From positions 234,069 through 298,068 of the forward strand of contig NZ_BMNH01000002.1 of assembly GCF_014646355.1 (NCBI RefSeq): DNA of 64,000 nucleotides. Direction: 5' to 3'. The translations under genes were made by a program, and so were the position numbers. Below the pieces are notes generated by a model that made no database searches, was not told the DNA's origin, and saw only the letters and a program-made list of their open reading frames with translations. The DNA comes from Nonomuraea cavernae. GTDB lineage: Bacteria > Actinomycetota > Actinomycetes > Streptosporangiales > Streptosporangiaceae. Each line of letters opens with the position of its first letter. The first letter of the stretch is position 1. Positions 45,122 to 52,388 of the stretch are shown piece by piece.

Positions 45122-46240
45122 ATGTCGTTGAATCCGCGCCTGGTAAAGGAGAGTTTCTCCGTCATCGAACCGGTGGCGGACAAGGCCGCCGCCTACTTCT
45201 ACGGCCGGCTGTTCGCCGAGAATCCGCACCTGCGGAGCATGTTCCCGCCGGCCATGAACGTCCAGCGCGACCGGCTGTTCGGCGCTCTGACCCGTATCGT
45301 GTGGAGCCTCGACAGCCCTGGCGGCCTTTCCTGCTTCCTCGGCCAGCTGGGGCGCGACCACCGCAAGTACGGCGTGGTCGCCGAGCACTACACCGCGGTC
45401 GGCAACGCCCTGCTCGCGACCGTCAGGAGGTTCGCGGCCGACATCTGGACCAGCGAGATCGAGGCCGCCTGGGTGGCCGCCTACGGCTCCGCCGCCAACC
45501 AGATGATCGAGTCGGCCGACTCCGACGCCGGGATGTCGCCCGCCTGGTGGCTGGCCGAGGTCGTCGACCACGAGCGCCGCGCCCGCGACATCGCGGTCAT
45601 CACCCTGCGGCCCACGCAGCGGCTGCCGTACACCGCGGGGCAGTACATCAACGTGCAGACCGCGCGCTGGCCGCGCGTGTGGCGGACCTTCTCCATCGCC
45701 AACGCGCCGCGCGCGGACAACACGATCCGGCTGCACGTGCGCTCGGTCCCGGGCGGCTGGGTCTCGACCACGCTGATCCGCGACACCCGCGTGGGCGACA
45801 CGGTCATGGCCGGGCCCCCGATGGGCACGATGACGCCGCCGGAACGCGGCGCGCGCGACCTGCTCTTCGTCGCGGGCGGCACCGGGCTGGCTCCGCTGAA
45901 GGCCATCATCGAGCAGGTCATCGAGTCGGGCCACCGGCCCAACATCCACCTGCTGTACGGCGCGCGGACCGCCGAGGAGCTGTACGACCTGCCCGACCTG
46001 ATCCGGATGGAGTCCTCCTTCCCCTGGCTGCGCGTGGTGCCCGTGGTGTCGGACGACCCGGGTTACGAGGGGATGCGCGGCGCGCTCCCGGAGGTCACGC
46101 GGCGCTTCCACTCCTGGACCGAGCACGAGGTGTACGTGTGCGGGCCGTCACCCATGGTCAACGAGACGGTCCGGCGGCTGCAGGCGGACGGGGTGCCGCT
46201 GTCGCGCATTCACCGCGACATCGTCCACGGCGAACGGTAG
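45122..46240 (+). CDS. Flavohemoglobin-like globin/FAD/NAD(P) reductase
   Basis: A 372-residue fusion that in relatives oxidises nitric oxide to nitrate, or reduces the haem iron. The globin domain (residues 1-135) has FYGRLFAENPHLRSMFPPAM and the proximal His region LGQLGRDHRKYGVVAEHY. The FAD domain has the motif RTFSIANAP (R-x-x-S form) and HVRSVPGGWVSTTLIRDTRVGDTVMAGPPMG. The NAD(P) domain has LLFVAGGTGLAPLKAIIEQV and YVCGPSPMVNETVRRL. ATG 45122 is preferred; TAGGGT at 45100-45105 is a fair -10 hexamer. Compared with Hmp it is somewhat short. An AT-rich region precedes it. Confidence 0.86.
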   Translation: MSLNPRLVKESFSVIEPVADKAAAYFYGRLFAENPHLRSMFPPAMNVQRDRLFGALTRIVWSLDSPGGLSCFLGQLGRDHRKYGVVAEHYTAVGNALLATVRRFAADIWTSEIEAAWVAAYGSAANQMIESADSDAGMSPAWWLAEVVDHERRARDIAVITLRPTQRLPYTAGQYINVQTARWPRVWRTFSIANAPRADNTIRLHVRSVPGGWVSTTLIRDTRVGDTVMAGPPMGTMTPPERGARDLLFVAGGTGLAPLKAIIEQVIESGHRPNIHLLYGARTAEELYDLPDLIRMESSFPWLRVVPVVSDDPGYEGMRGALPEVTRRFHSWTEHEVYVCGPSPMVNETVRRLQADGVPLSRIHRDIVHGER

Positions 46241-46246
46241 GCGCGG

Positions 46247-47038
46247 CTACCGGAAGGCCGCGGCGGTCTCCTCGTCGCTGGGCCAGAACGTCTCGATGGC
46301 CAGCTCCGACACCGTCACGTCCACCGGCGTGCCGAAGGTGGCGATCGTGGTGAACATCGACAGGATCCGGTCGCCGTGCCTGATCCGCAGCGGCACCAGG
46401 ATGTCGGTCGGCCCCGGCACGTGCGCCACGTTCAGGTCCACCCCCGGGTAGACGTAGCCGGCCAGTTCGTCGTGCAGCTCGGCCAGCCGCCCGTCGCCCG
46501 ACACCTCCGCCTGCCTGCGCAGCCGGTGCAGCAGGTGGGCGCGCACCTCCGCCAGGTTGGCCAGCCGGCCGCCCATCGCGTCGGGGTGCAGCGACAGCCG
46601 CAGCGCGTTGACCGGCTCCGTCAGCAGCTCGGCGGGCACGCCCTCCATGAACATCCCGGCCGCCCGGTTGGCCGCCACCAGGTTCCAGGCCGCGTCCACC
46701 ACCAGGGCGGGGTACGGCTCGTGGCCGGCGAGGATCTTGTCCAGCGCCTGCCGTACCGCGTGCATCTCGGGGGCGCGCACCTCACGCTCGGGGAACATCG
46801 GCGCGAACCCGGCGGCGACCAGCAGCCGGTTGCGGTGCCGCAGCGGCACCTCCAGCTCCTCGGCCAGCCTCGCCACCATCTCGCGGCTCGGCCGGGCCCG
46901 CCCGGTCTCCAGGAAGCTGAGGTGGCGGGCCGACACGTCGGCCTCGATCGCCAGGTCCAGCTGGCTCACGCGGCGGCGCTGCCGCCACGACCGCAACAAA
47001 TCACCAAAAGTCTCATCTTGTACGGCAAGGGCTCCCAT
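46247..47038 (-). CDS. XRE-family regulator with MmyB-like ligand domain
   Basis: A 263-residue regulator. The HTH (residues 10-70) is FGDLLRSWRQRRRVSQLDLAIEADVSARHLSFLETGRARPSREMVARLAEELEVPLRHRNRLLVAAGF. The C-terminal PAS-like MmyB ligand-binding domain has ALDKILAGHEPYPALVVDAAWNLVAANRAAGMFM and a conserved LSLHPDAM. Such proteins sense small fatty or aromatic ligands and are often next to the gene they control. The 3' end converges with the flavohemoglobin-like gene (6 bp apart). Start at ATG 47038, 8 nt after TAGAGT, leaderless. The target is unknown. Confidence 0.87.
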   Translation of the reverse strand: MGALAVQDETFGDLLRSWRQRRRVSQLDLAIEADVSARHLSFLETGRARPSREMVARLAEELEVPLRHRNRLLVAAGFAPMFPEREVRAPEMHAVRQALDKILAGHEPYPALVVDAAWNLVAANRAAGMFMEGVPAELLTEPVNALRLSLHPDAMGGRLANLAEVRAHLLHRLRRQAEVSGDGRLAELHDELAGYVYPGVDLNVAHVPGPTDILVPLRIRHGDRILSMFTTIATFGTPVDVTVSELAIETFWPSDEETAAAFR

Positions 47039-47180
47039 GTCGCCCAACTCTAGGAGCAGGAGGGAAGCGGCACGATTACCTGGCGGGTAATCGGCCGCCA
47101 AATCTCCCACCTCCCGGCGGCCTCCGCGATGCCGTGACACGATGGCCGGAAAGCGAACATAGGAGCGATGGGAGCTAGGC

Positions 47181-48260
47181 ATGAGTGATGTGATGCTCGC
47201 GATCGGCACCCGCAAGGGCCTGTTCCTGGCCCGCTCGGCGGGAGGCGGCGCGTTCGAGGTCGAACCCATCCGGTTCTCCACGGTCGGTGTCCCCTCGGTG
47301 GCGATCGACACGCGCACCGCCACCCCCCGGCTGCTGGCCGGGATCGAGTACGGCCACTTCGGCCCCTCGGTGACCTACTCCGACGACCTGGGCGCCACCT
47401 GGCAGGAGGCACGACAGGCGCCTGTCGCCTTCCCCGAGAAGACGGGCGCCACGCTCACCCGGGTGTGGCAGCTGACGCCGTCGCCGTCGGAGCCCGACGT
47501 GGTGTGGGCGGGAGCGGAGCCGGCCGCGTTGTTCCGCTCCGAGGACCGCGGGGTCACCTACGAGCTCGTCGAGGGTCTGTGGGAGCACCCCCACCGGGAG
47601 CTCTGGCAGCCGGGCGGCGGCGGGCTCTGCCTGCACACGATCATTCCGCACCCGACCGACCCCAGGATCATGGGCATCGCGGTGTCCGCGGCCGGCTTCT
47701 ACCGCACCCTCGACGGCGGCGTGTCGTGGGAGGCGGCCAACCAGGGCATCCGGGCGCCGTTCCTGCCCGAGGGGCAGCAGTATCCCGAGTTCGGGCAGTG
47801 CGTGCACAAGGTGGGCATGCACGCCTCGCGTCCCGACCGGCTGTTCCTGCAGCACCACTTCGGCGTCTACCGCAGCGACGACTTCGGCGGCTCCTGGCAC
47901 GACGTCGGCGCGTCGCTGCCGTCCGACTTCGGCTTCCCGATCGTGGTGCACTCCTCGCGGCCCGACACGGCGTACGTGCTGCCGCTGCGAGCCGACATGG
48001 ACCGCACTCCCGTCGACCACCACCTGCGGGTCTACCGCACCGACGACGCGGGGGCGAGCTGGCATGGGTTCGACCGGGGCCTGCCCGAGCCGCCGGTGCA
48101 CGCGACCGTGCTGCGCGACGCGATGACCGCCTCCGAGGCGGGCGTCTACTTCGGCACCCGCGACGGCGAGGTCTACGCCTCGCGCGACGACGGCGAGAGC
48201 TGGTCGCTGGTGGCCGGGCACCTGCCCGACGTGCTGTCGGTGCGCGCGGCGGTGCTGTAG
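47181..48260 (+). CDS. Asp-box/BNR beta-propeller protein
   Basis: A 359-residue cytoplasmic beta-propeller (no signal peptide). It has six Asp-box motifs S/T-x-D-x-G-x-x-W: SDDLGATW, SEDRGVTY, TLDGGVSW, SDDFGGSW, TDDAGASW and SRDDGESW. This fold is shared with sialidases, photosystem-assembly Ycf48 and sortilin, but sialidase Arg-triad and FRIP motifs are not seen, so glycosidase activity is not supported. It is 3 bp upstream of a MoaD/ThiS-like gene, which suggests they act together. The start follows GGGAGC. Confidence 0.85.
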   Translation: MSDVMLAIGTRKGLFLARSAGGGAFEVEPIRFSTVGVPSVAIDTRTATPRLLAGIEYGHFGPSVTYSDDLGATWQEARQAPVAFPEKTGATLTRVWQLTPSPSEPDVVWAGAEPAALFRSEDRGVTYELVEGLWEHPHRELWQPGGGGLCLHTIIPHPTDPRIMGIAVSAAGFYRTLDGGVSWEAANQGIRAPFLPEGQQYPEFGQCVHKVGMHASRPDRLFLQHHFGVYRSDDFGGSWHDVGASLPSDFGFPIVVHSSRPDTAYVLPLRADMDRTPVDHHLRVYRTDDAGASWHGFDRGLPEPPVHATVLRDAMTASEAGVYFGTRDGEVYASRDDGESWSLVAGHLPDVLSVRAAVL

Positions 48261-48263
48261 CCG

Positions 48264-48572
48264 ATGGCCAAGCCCGTGACGATGGTCGTGTTCGTGCTGC
48301 CCGGCTCGTTGCGCCGCTGGGTGAGCGGCCGGAGCGAGGTCAAGGTCTTCGCCGTCGGCGCCGACACCGAGACCCCGCCCACCCTGGGCGCCGCGCTCGA
48401 CACGCTCCGCCGCACCCACCCCCTGCTGGAGGAACGGCTGCGCGACGAGTACGGCCGCATCCGCCGCCACATCAGCATGATCATCTCAGGTGACAGCATC
48501 CGCGGCCTCGGCAGCCTCGACTGCGCTCTGCCGCCGGGCGCCGAGGTGTACGTGATGCCGACTCTCGCCTGA
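48264..48572 (+). CDS. MoaD/ThiS-like beta-grasp protein
   Basis: A 102-residue beta-grasp protein: TMVVFVLPGSLRRWVSGRSEVKVFAVGADTETPPTLGAALDTLRRTHPLLEERLRDEYGRIRRHISMIISGDSIRGLGSLDCALPPGAEVYVMPTLA. The pattern matches MoaD/ThiS/ubiquitin-like sulfur carriers (IRRHISMIISG, ALPPGAEVYVMP). However, MoaD proteins end in Gly-Gly, needed for thiocarboxylation, and this one ends PTLA. It is 3 bp after the Asp-box gene and so part of a two-gene operon. A bidirectional terminator follows. Confidence 0.8.
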   Translation: MAKPVTMVVFVLPGSLRRWVSGRSEVKVFAVGADTETPPTLGAALDTLRRTHPLLEERLRDEYGRIRRHISMIISGDSIRGLGSLDCALPPGAEVYVMPTLA

Positions 48573-48576
48573 ACCC

Positions 48577-48609
48577 GGCGCTGGGGCGGCATGACCCCGC
48601 CCCAGCGCC
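48577..48609. terminator. Bidirectional terminator between the MoaD-like gene and thyX
   Basis: A perfect 13-bp stem GGCGCTGGGGCGG (48577-48589) and CCGCCCCAGCGCC (48597-48609) with a 7-nt loop lies between two convergent genes, 4 bp after one stop and 6 bp before the other. Downstream T-runs are weak on both sides. Confidence 0.75.
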
Positions 48610-48615
48610 CTCTCG

Positions 48616-49350
48616 TCAGGGACAGACGCGGCCGTTGGCTTCGAAGGCCGCGTGGGTGAGAGGCATGAGCCCCGCCCACAGCTCCTCCATCCGCTCGGCG
48701 ACCATCTCGATCTCGCGCTGCGGGAACGAGGGGAACGCGGAGTCCTCGCGCTTGGTCCGCAGGGACAGGAAGTTCATCAGAGCGCGAGCGTTGCAGGTGG
48801 CGTACATCGACGAGTAGAGGCCGACCGGGAGCACGGTGCGGGCCACCTCCCGGGCCACTCCCGCCTCCAGCATCTCCAGATAGGCGCGGTAGGAGCGCCG
48901 GTAGCTCTCCTGGGTCACCTCGGTGACCAGCTTGTGCTGCTCGGGCGTGCCGCCGGTGAAGACATATCTGCCGGGTTTGCCTTCTTGGACCAGCTTGCGA
49001 TCGGGCCCTGGCACGTAGAAGACCGGGACCAGCTGCCGGTATCTGCCGGACTCCTCGTTGTAGGAGAAGGTCCGATGCCGCATGAACTCACGGAACACGA
49101 AGATCGGGGCGCTGACGTAGAAGGTCATCGACGAGTGCTCGAACGGCGTGCCGTGCCGATCTCTCATCAGATAGTTGATCAGGCCCTTGGACCGCTCAGG
49201 GTCGGCTTCGACCTCGGCCAGCGAGCTCTCACCCTTGGTGGAGACCCGTGCGGCCCACAACACGTCGGCGTCGGACGCGGCGGACTTGACCAGCTCCACG
49301 TCCATGTCGCTGCGAAAGGTGATCTCGATCTCCGGTTCGACGGCGTGCAC
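48616..49350 (-). CDS. thyX: FAD-dependent thymidylate synthase
   Basis: Makes dTMP from dUMP with methylene-tetrahydrofolate and FAD, the flavin-dependent alternative to ThyA. The 244-residue protein has the ThyX signature RHR-x2-S-x-NE-x-S-x-RY as RHRTFSYNEESGRY. The substrate motif is RHGTPFEHSSMTFYVSAPIFVFREFMRHRTFS, and the C terminus has LLPVGLYSSMYATCNARALMNFLSLRTKREDSAFPSFPQREI. The start is GTG at 49350. It stands alone and converges on the MoaD-like gene. The region 49351-49439 up to the ABC permease gene carries no gene. Confidence 0.96.
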   Translation of the reverse strand: MHAVEPEIEITFRSDMDVELVKSAASDADVLWAARVSTKGESSLAEVEADPERSKGLINYLMRDRHGTPFEHSSMTFYVSAPIFVFREFMRHRTFSYNEESGRYRQLVPVFYVPGPDRKLVQEGKPGRYVFTGGTPEQHKLVTEVTQESYRRSYRAYLEMLEAGVAREVARTVLPVGLYSSMYATCNARALMNFLSLRTKREDSAFPSFPQREIEMVAERMEELWAGLMPLTHAAFEANGRVCP

Positions 49351-49439
49351 GGCGAGCCCCCGCTCGGTTCAGATGGTGTGACGGCCCCAAGCAAACCAGG
49401 TCGGGGGCTCGCCCGCGACTCGGGGCCCGGGATGGGACC

Positions 49440-50222
49440 TCAGGTGATGTCGCGGCGCAACGTGGTGGCCGAGGCCACTGCGGCGAACACCAGCGCGTAG
49501 CCGAGCAGCACCACGCCACCGGCCCAGGCCGGCAGCAGCCAGTCGGTGCCGAGGCCGAGGTCGACGCCGCTGTTGGTGAGCGCGGTGGCGGCGCCGCCGG
49601 GTGTCCACCGGCCCACCGGCCGCAGCGCGGGGATCGCGCTGACGATGGCCTCGATGACGAAGACCCAGGCGACGGCCGCGACGATGGCGCCGAGCTGGTT
49701 GCGGATCAGGGCGCCGATCCCGATGCCGAAGAGCGTGTAGAGCATCAGCACGGCCAGGGTGCCCACGACGATCCGGGCGGTCGATCCGGTGAAGGACAGC
49801 TCGCCGCCGGCGAGCGGCACCGTGATCACCACCGCGACAGCGGTCAGCGCCAGCACGACCAGGCCGAAGACCAGGCCGACGACGACCCCGGCGCCGAGCT
49901 TGCCGGCCACCACCCGTTCGCGCCGCGGAGTGGTCAGGAACGTGCTGGTGATGGTCTGGTAGCGGTATTCGGCGGTCATCATGACCACCCCGAGGATCAT
50001 CGGGAAGACCGCCCCGCTCGCCCCGAGGCCCCACATGAGCTCCTGGAAAGGCGCGGTGTCGCGGCCGGGGATCGCGGGCGCGCCGGGCTGGCCGCCGGTC
50101 ACTCCCGCGAAGCCGATGGTGATCCCCAGCTGCAGCAGCGCGTAGGCGATGGTGACGGCCAGCATCACCCACCAGAGCCGGGTGGTTGTGAGTTTGAGCA
50201 GCTCCGCGCGGATCAGTCTCAT
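49440..50222 (-). CDS. ABC-2 type exporter, permease
   Basis: A 260-residue membrane protein with six hydrophobic segments. It begins MRLIRAELLKLTTTRLWWVMLAVTIAYALLQLGI, the common opening of the LnoCB/ABC-2 permeases that partner CcmA-type ATPases. EYRYQTITSTFLTTPRRERVVAGKLGAGVVVGLVFGL is the conserved cytoplasmic loop, and TTLRRDIT is the C terminus (the gene reads ASATTLRRDIT). It probably exports a lipid-like molecule or peptide, or gives antibiotic resistance. The start (ATG) overlaps the ATPase stop by 4 nt (ATGA). Confidence 0.85.
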   Translation of the reverse strand: MRLIRAELLKLTTTRLWWVMLAVTIAYALLQLGITIGFAGVTGGQPGAPAIPGRDTAPFQELMWGLGASGAVFPMILGVVMMTAEYRYQTITSTFLTTPRRERVVAGKLGAGVVVGLVFGLVVLALTAVAVVITVPLAGGELSFTGSTARIVVGTLAVLMLYTLFGIGIGALIRNQLGAIVAAVAWVFVIEAIVSAIPALRPVGRWTPGGAATALTNSGVDLGLGTDWLLPAWAGGVVLLGYALVFAAVASATTLRRDIT

Positions 50223-51115
50223 GAGGTCTCCCCCTCGCCGGTCAGCTCCAGGAAGACGTGTTGCAGGTCGCTGCGCTCCTGGCTGACCTCGGTGAGCACG
50301 ACCCGCTCGTCCAGCGCGATCCGGCCGATGCGTTCGGCGTCGAGCCCGGTCACCCGCAGGACGCCGTCGGACTGCACGACCGTGGCGCCGGCCCGTTCGA
50401 GGGCGGGCACCAGCTCGCCGGGGTCGGCCGCGCGCACCCGGATGGCCGTGTCGCCGTTGGAGACGAGCTCCGCCAGGCTCCCCTGGCGGACGAGCCGGCC
50501 CTTGGCGATGATCACCACGTTGTCGACGATCTGCTCGACCTCGGCCAGCACGTGGCTGGAGACCAGCACCGCGGCGCCCCGCTCGTGGGCCAGGTGCCGC
50601 AGGAAGCCGCGCAGCCACTGGATGCCGGCCGGGTCGAGCCCGTTGGCGGGCTCGTCGAGGATGAACACCCGGGGGTGACCGACCAGGGCGGTGGCCAGCG
50701 CCAGGCGCTGCCGCATGCCGAGCGAGAAGGTCATCACCCGTTTGCCGGCGACTTCTCCGAGGCCGACCTGTTCGAGCGCCTCCGCCGCGCGCTCGGGGGG
50801 CAGCCCGGCCGCCGCGCAGATCACCCGCAGATGGTTGAGGGCCGTACGGCCCGGATGGAAGTTGGTGGCTTCGAGCACCGCGCCCACCTCGGTGAGCGGG
50901 TGCGGCAGCTCGACGTAGCGCCGGTCGTTGACCAGCGCCGTCCCGGAGTCGGCGGTGACAAGGCCCAGCAGGCAGCGCAAAGTGGTGGTCTTGCCGGCGC
51001 CGTTGGGGCCCAGATAGCCCGTGATCGTGCCCGGCTCGACCGTGAAGGACACCCCGTCGACCGCCCGCACCGCTCCGAACGATTTGCCAAGATCTCGAAT
51101 CTCGATCGCACTCAT
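50219..51115 (-). CDS. ABC-2 type exporter, ATP-binding subunit
   Basis: A 298-residue ATPase of the CcmA/NodI/DrrA group. Walker A is GYLGPNGAGKTTTLRCLLGL, the signature motif is VMTFSLGMRQRLALATALVGHP, Walker B is VFILDEPANGLDPAGIQW, and the switch His is in VSSHVLAEVEQIVDNVVII. The C terminus has the DUF4162-like domain common in DrrA proteins. It couples with the permease encoded next, 4 nt overlap. The substrate is unknown. A 15-bp repeat follows upstream in the next gap. Confidence 0.88.
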   Translation of the reverse strand: MSAIEIRDLGKSFGAVRAVDGVSFTVEPGTITGYLGPNGAGKTTTLRCLLGLVTADSGTALVNDRRYVELPHPLTEVGAVLEATNFHPGRTALNHLRVICAAAGLPPERAAEALEQVGLGEVAGKRVMTFSLGMRQRLALATALVGHPRVFILDEPANGLDPAGIQWLRGFLRHLAHERGAAVLVSSHVLAEVEQIVDNVVIIAKGRLVRQGSLAELVSNGDTAIRVRAADPGELVPALERAGATVVQSDGVLRVTGLDAERIGRIALDERVVLTEVSQERSDLQHVFLELTGEGETS

Positions 51116-51158
51116 TTGTCGGCGATTATGGCGAAGTCAGGACTGCCCGCGCCTCCTA

Positions 51159-51203
51159 CCGGAGGAGGAATTCCCGGAGAAGGAACGCCCGGAGGAGGAA
51201 TTC
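51159..51203. repeat. 15-bp tandem repeat starting at the amidohydrolase stop
   Basis: CCGGAGGAGGAATTC occurs at 51159-51173 and 51189-51203, with a variant copy (CCGGAGAAGGAACGC) between them. The final copy overlaps the stop codon of the leftward amidohydrolase gene (51204-51202). The array lies in the 86-bp gap before the ABC ATPase gene. Confidence 0.9.
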
Positions 51204-52347
51204 ACAGGCGGTAGACGCGGCGGGCGTTGCCGGAGCCGATCATGTGGGCCACGCGGGCGGCGTCGGCGGTGCTCCACTCACCCGCGTCGAGCCGCGTCTT
51301 GAGCGCCCCGCCCAGCGAACGCCGGAAGAAGAACGCGCCCAGGTGACAGGTCTCGGCCACACCGGCGCAGCCGGACCCGAACAACTGCTTGTGAAACGGC
51401 GCCAGCTCCAGCAGCTCGTCCATCGCCCGCCACGCCCCGGCCGCGCCGCGGGTGAGGGCGGGCCCCACGTCGACGTGCACGTGGGGGTGCACGTCGGCGA
51501 GGTGCGCGGCCTGCCGGTGGTAGGGGTAGCAGTGCAGCAGGACCACCGGCACCCCCATCGGCTGCAGCGCCCTGATGAACCCGGTCAGCCGCGACGGGTC
51601 GGCCAGGTGCGGGCCGGCGCCGCCGGCGCCGAACCCGGCGTGCACCTGCAGCGGCAGCCCGCGTTCCCTGGCCACGTCGACCGCCGTCCAGAGCAGGTGG
51701 CGCAGCAGGATCGGGTCGGTCACCGGCTCCTTGGGCTCGGACAGCCGCCGGTTGGCCGCGGCGAGCACCGAGCCGCGGGCCGGCCGGGACGGGTCGAAGC
51801 CGAGGCCGCAGCGGTGGGCGACGACCGTCTTCATCCCGACGGCACCGACGGCCCGGGCGGTGAGCTCCTCGGCGAGGCTGTCCACGTAGTCGAGGGCGGC
51901 CTCGGCCACTTCCGCCACGTCCTGCTCGATCTGCTCGATCCGGATGATCTCGTCGGCCACGGCGGAGCCGAACCGGCCCAGCTCGGCGGCCGACAATAGC
52001 TCTCCGCTCTCCACCCCGGTGTCGACGAGGAATGTCAGCGCCCCGGCCGCCCCCAGCAACCGCCGGTTGACCTCGTCGGCGCCGAGCTCGGCCCGCCGCG
52101 CCAGGTAGACGGTGGGGGCGACGTGCGGCTCCAGATCGAGCACGGGGGCGCACCAGCGGCGGATCGCGGCGCCGAGCGGGGTGTCGAAGTGGGTGGTGCC
52201 GGGCGGCGCCGGCAGGCCGCCCGTGCTGATCAGCGTCTCGAAGGGGGCCCTGGTCAGGTCGTCGCGGCGCACCCCGTGGCAGTGCTGGTCGACGAGCGGG
52301 GCCGACAGGGCCTCACGCACCGTGTCCGGTAGGTCTACGGGGAGCAT
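51202..52347 (-). CDS. Amidohydrolase family 2 protein
   Basis: A 381-residue metal-dependent TIM-barrel hydrolase or decarboxylase. The first metal motif is VDQHCHGV (HxH), and others are in LPLQVHAGFGAGGAGPHLADP, VVLLHCYPYHRQAAHLADVHPHVHVDVGPALTRGAAGAW and GSGCAGVAETCHLGAFFFRRSL. This pattern fits the amidohydrolase-2 branch related to the N-terminal half of fungal FluG. The substrate is unknown. A relative is sometimes found near glutamine synthetases, but none is here. It is convergent-adjacent to trpEG with 40 bp between. Its stop codon marks the start of a 15-bp repeat. Confidence 0.82.
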   Translation of the reverse strand: MLPVDLPDTVREALSAPLVDQHCHGVRRDDLTRAPFETLISTGGLPAPPGTTHFDTPLGAAIRRWCAPVLDLEPHVAPTVYLARRAELGADEVNRRLLGAAGALTFLVDTGVESGELLSAAELGRFGSAVADEIIRIEQIEQDVAEVAEAALDYVDSLAEELTARAVGAVGMKTVVAHRCGLGFDPSRPARGSVLAAANRRLSEPKEPVTDPILLRHLLWTAVDVARERGLPLQVHAGFGAGGAGPHLADPSRLTGFIRALQPMGVPVVLLHCYPYHRQAAHLADVHPHVHVDVGPALTRGAAGAWRAMDELLELAPFHKQLFGSGCAGVAETCHLGAFFFRRSLGGALKTRLDAGEWSTADAARVAHMIGSGNARRVYRL

Positions 52348-52388
52348 GCGGAGACTCTAGGGGGTCACCGCATGCTCCCGGGGTGGTT

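Noticed and set aside
44836..45183. A 115-codon minus-strand open frame upstream of the flavohemoglobin-like gene
   Set aside because: No ribosome binding site, no homology I recognise, and it overlaps the start of a clear gene and the AT-rich stretch.
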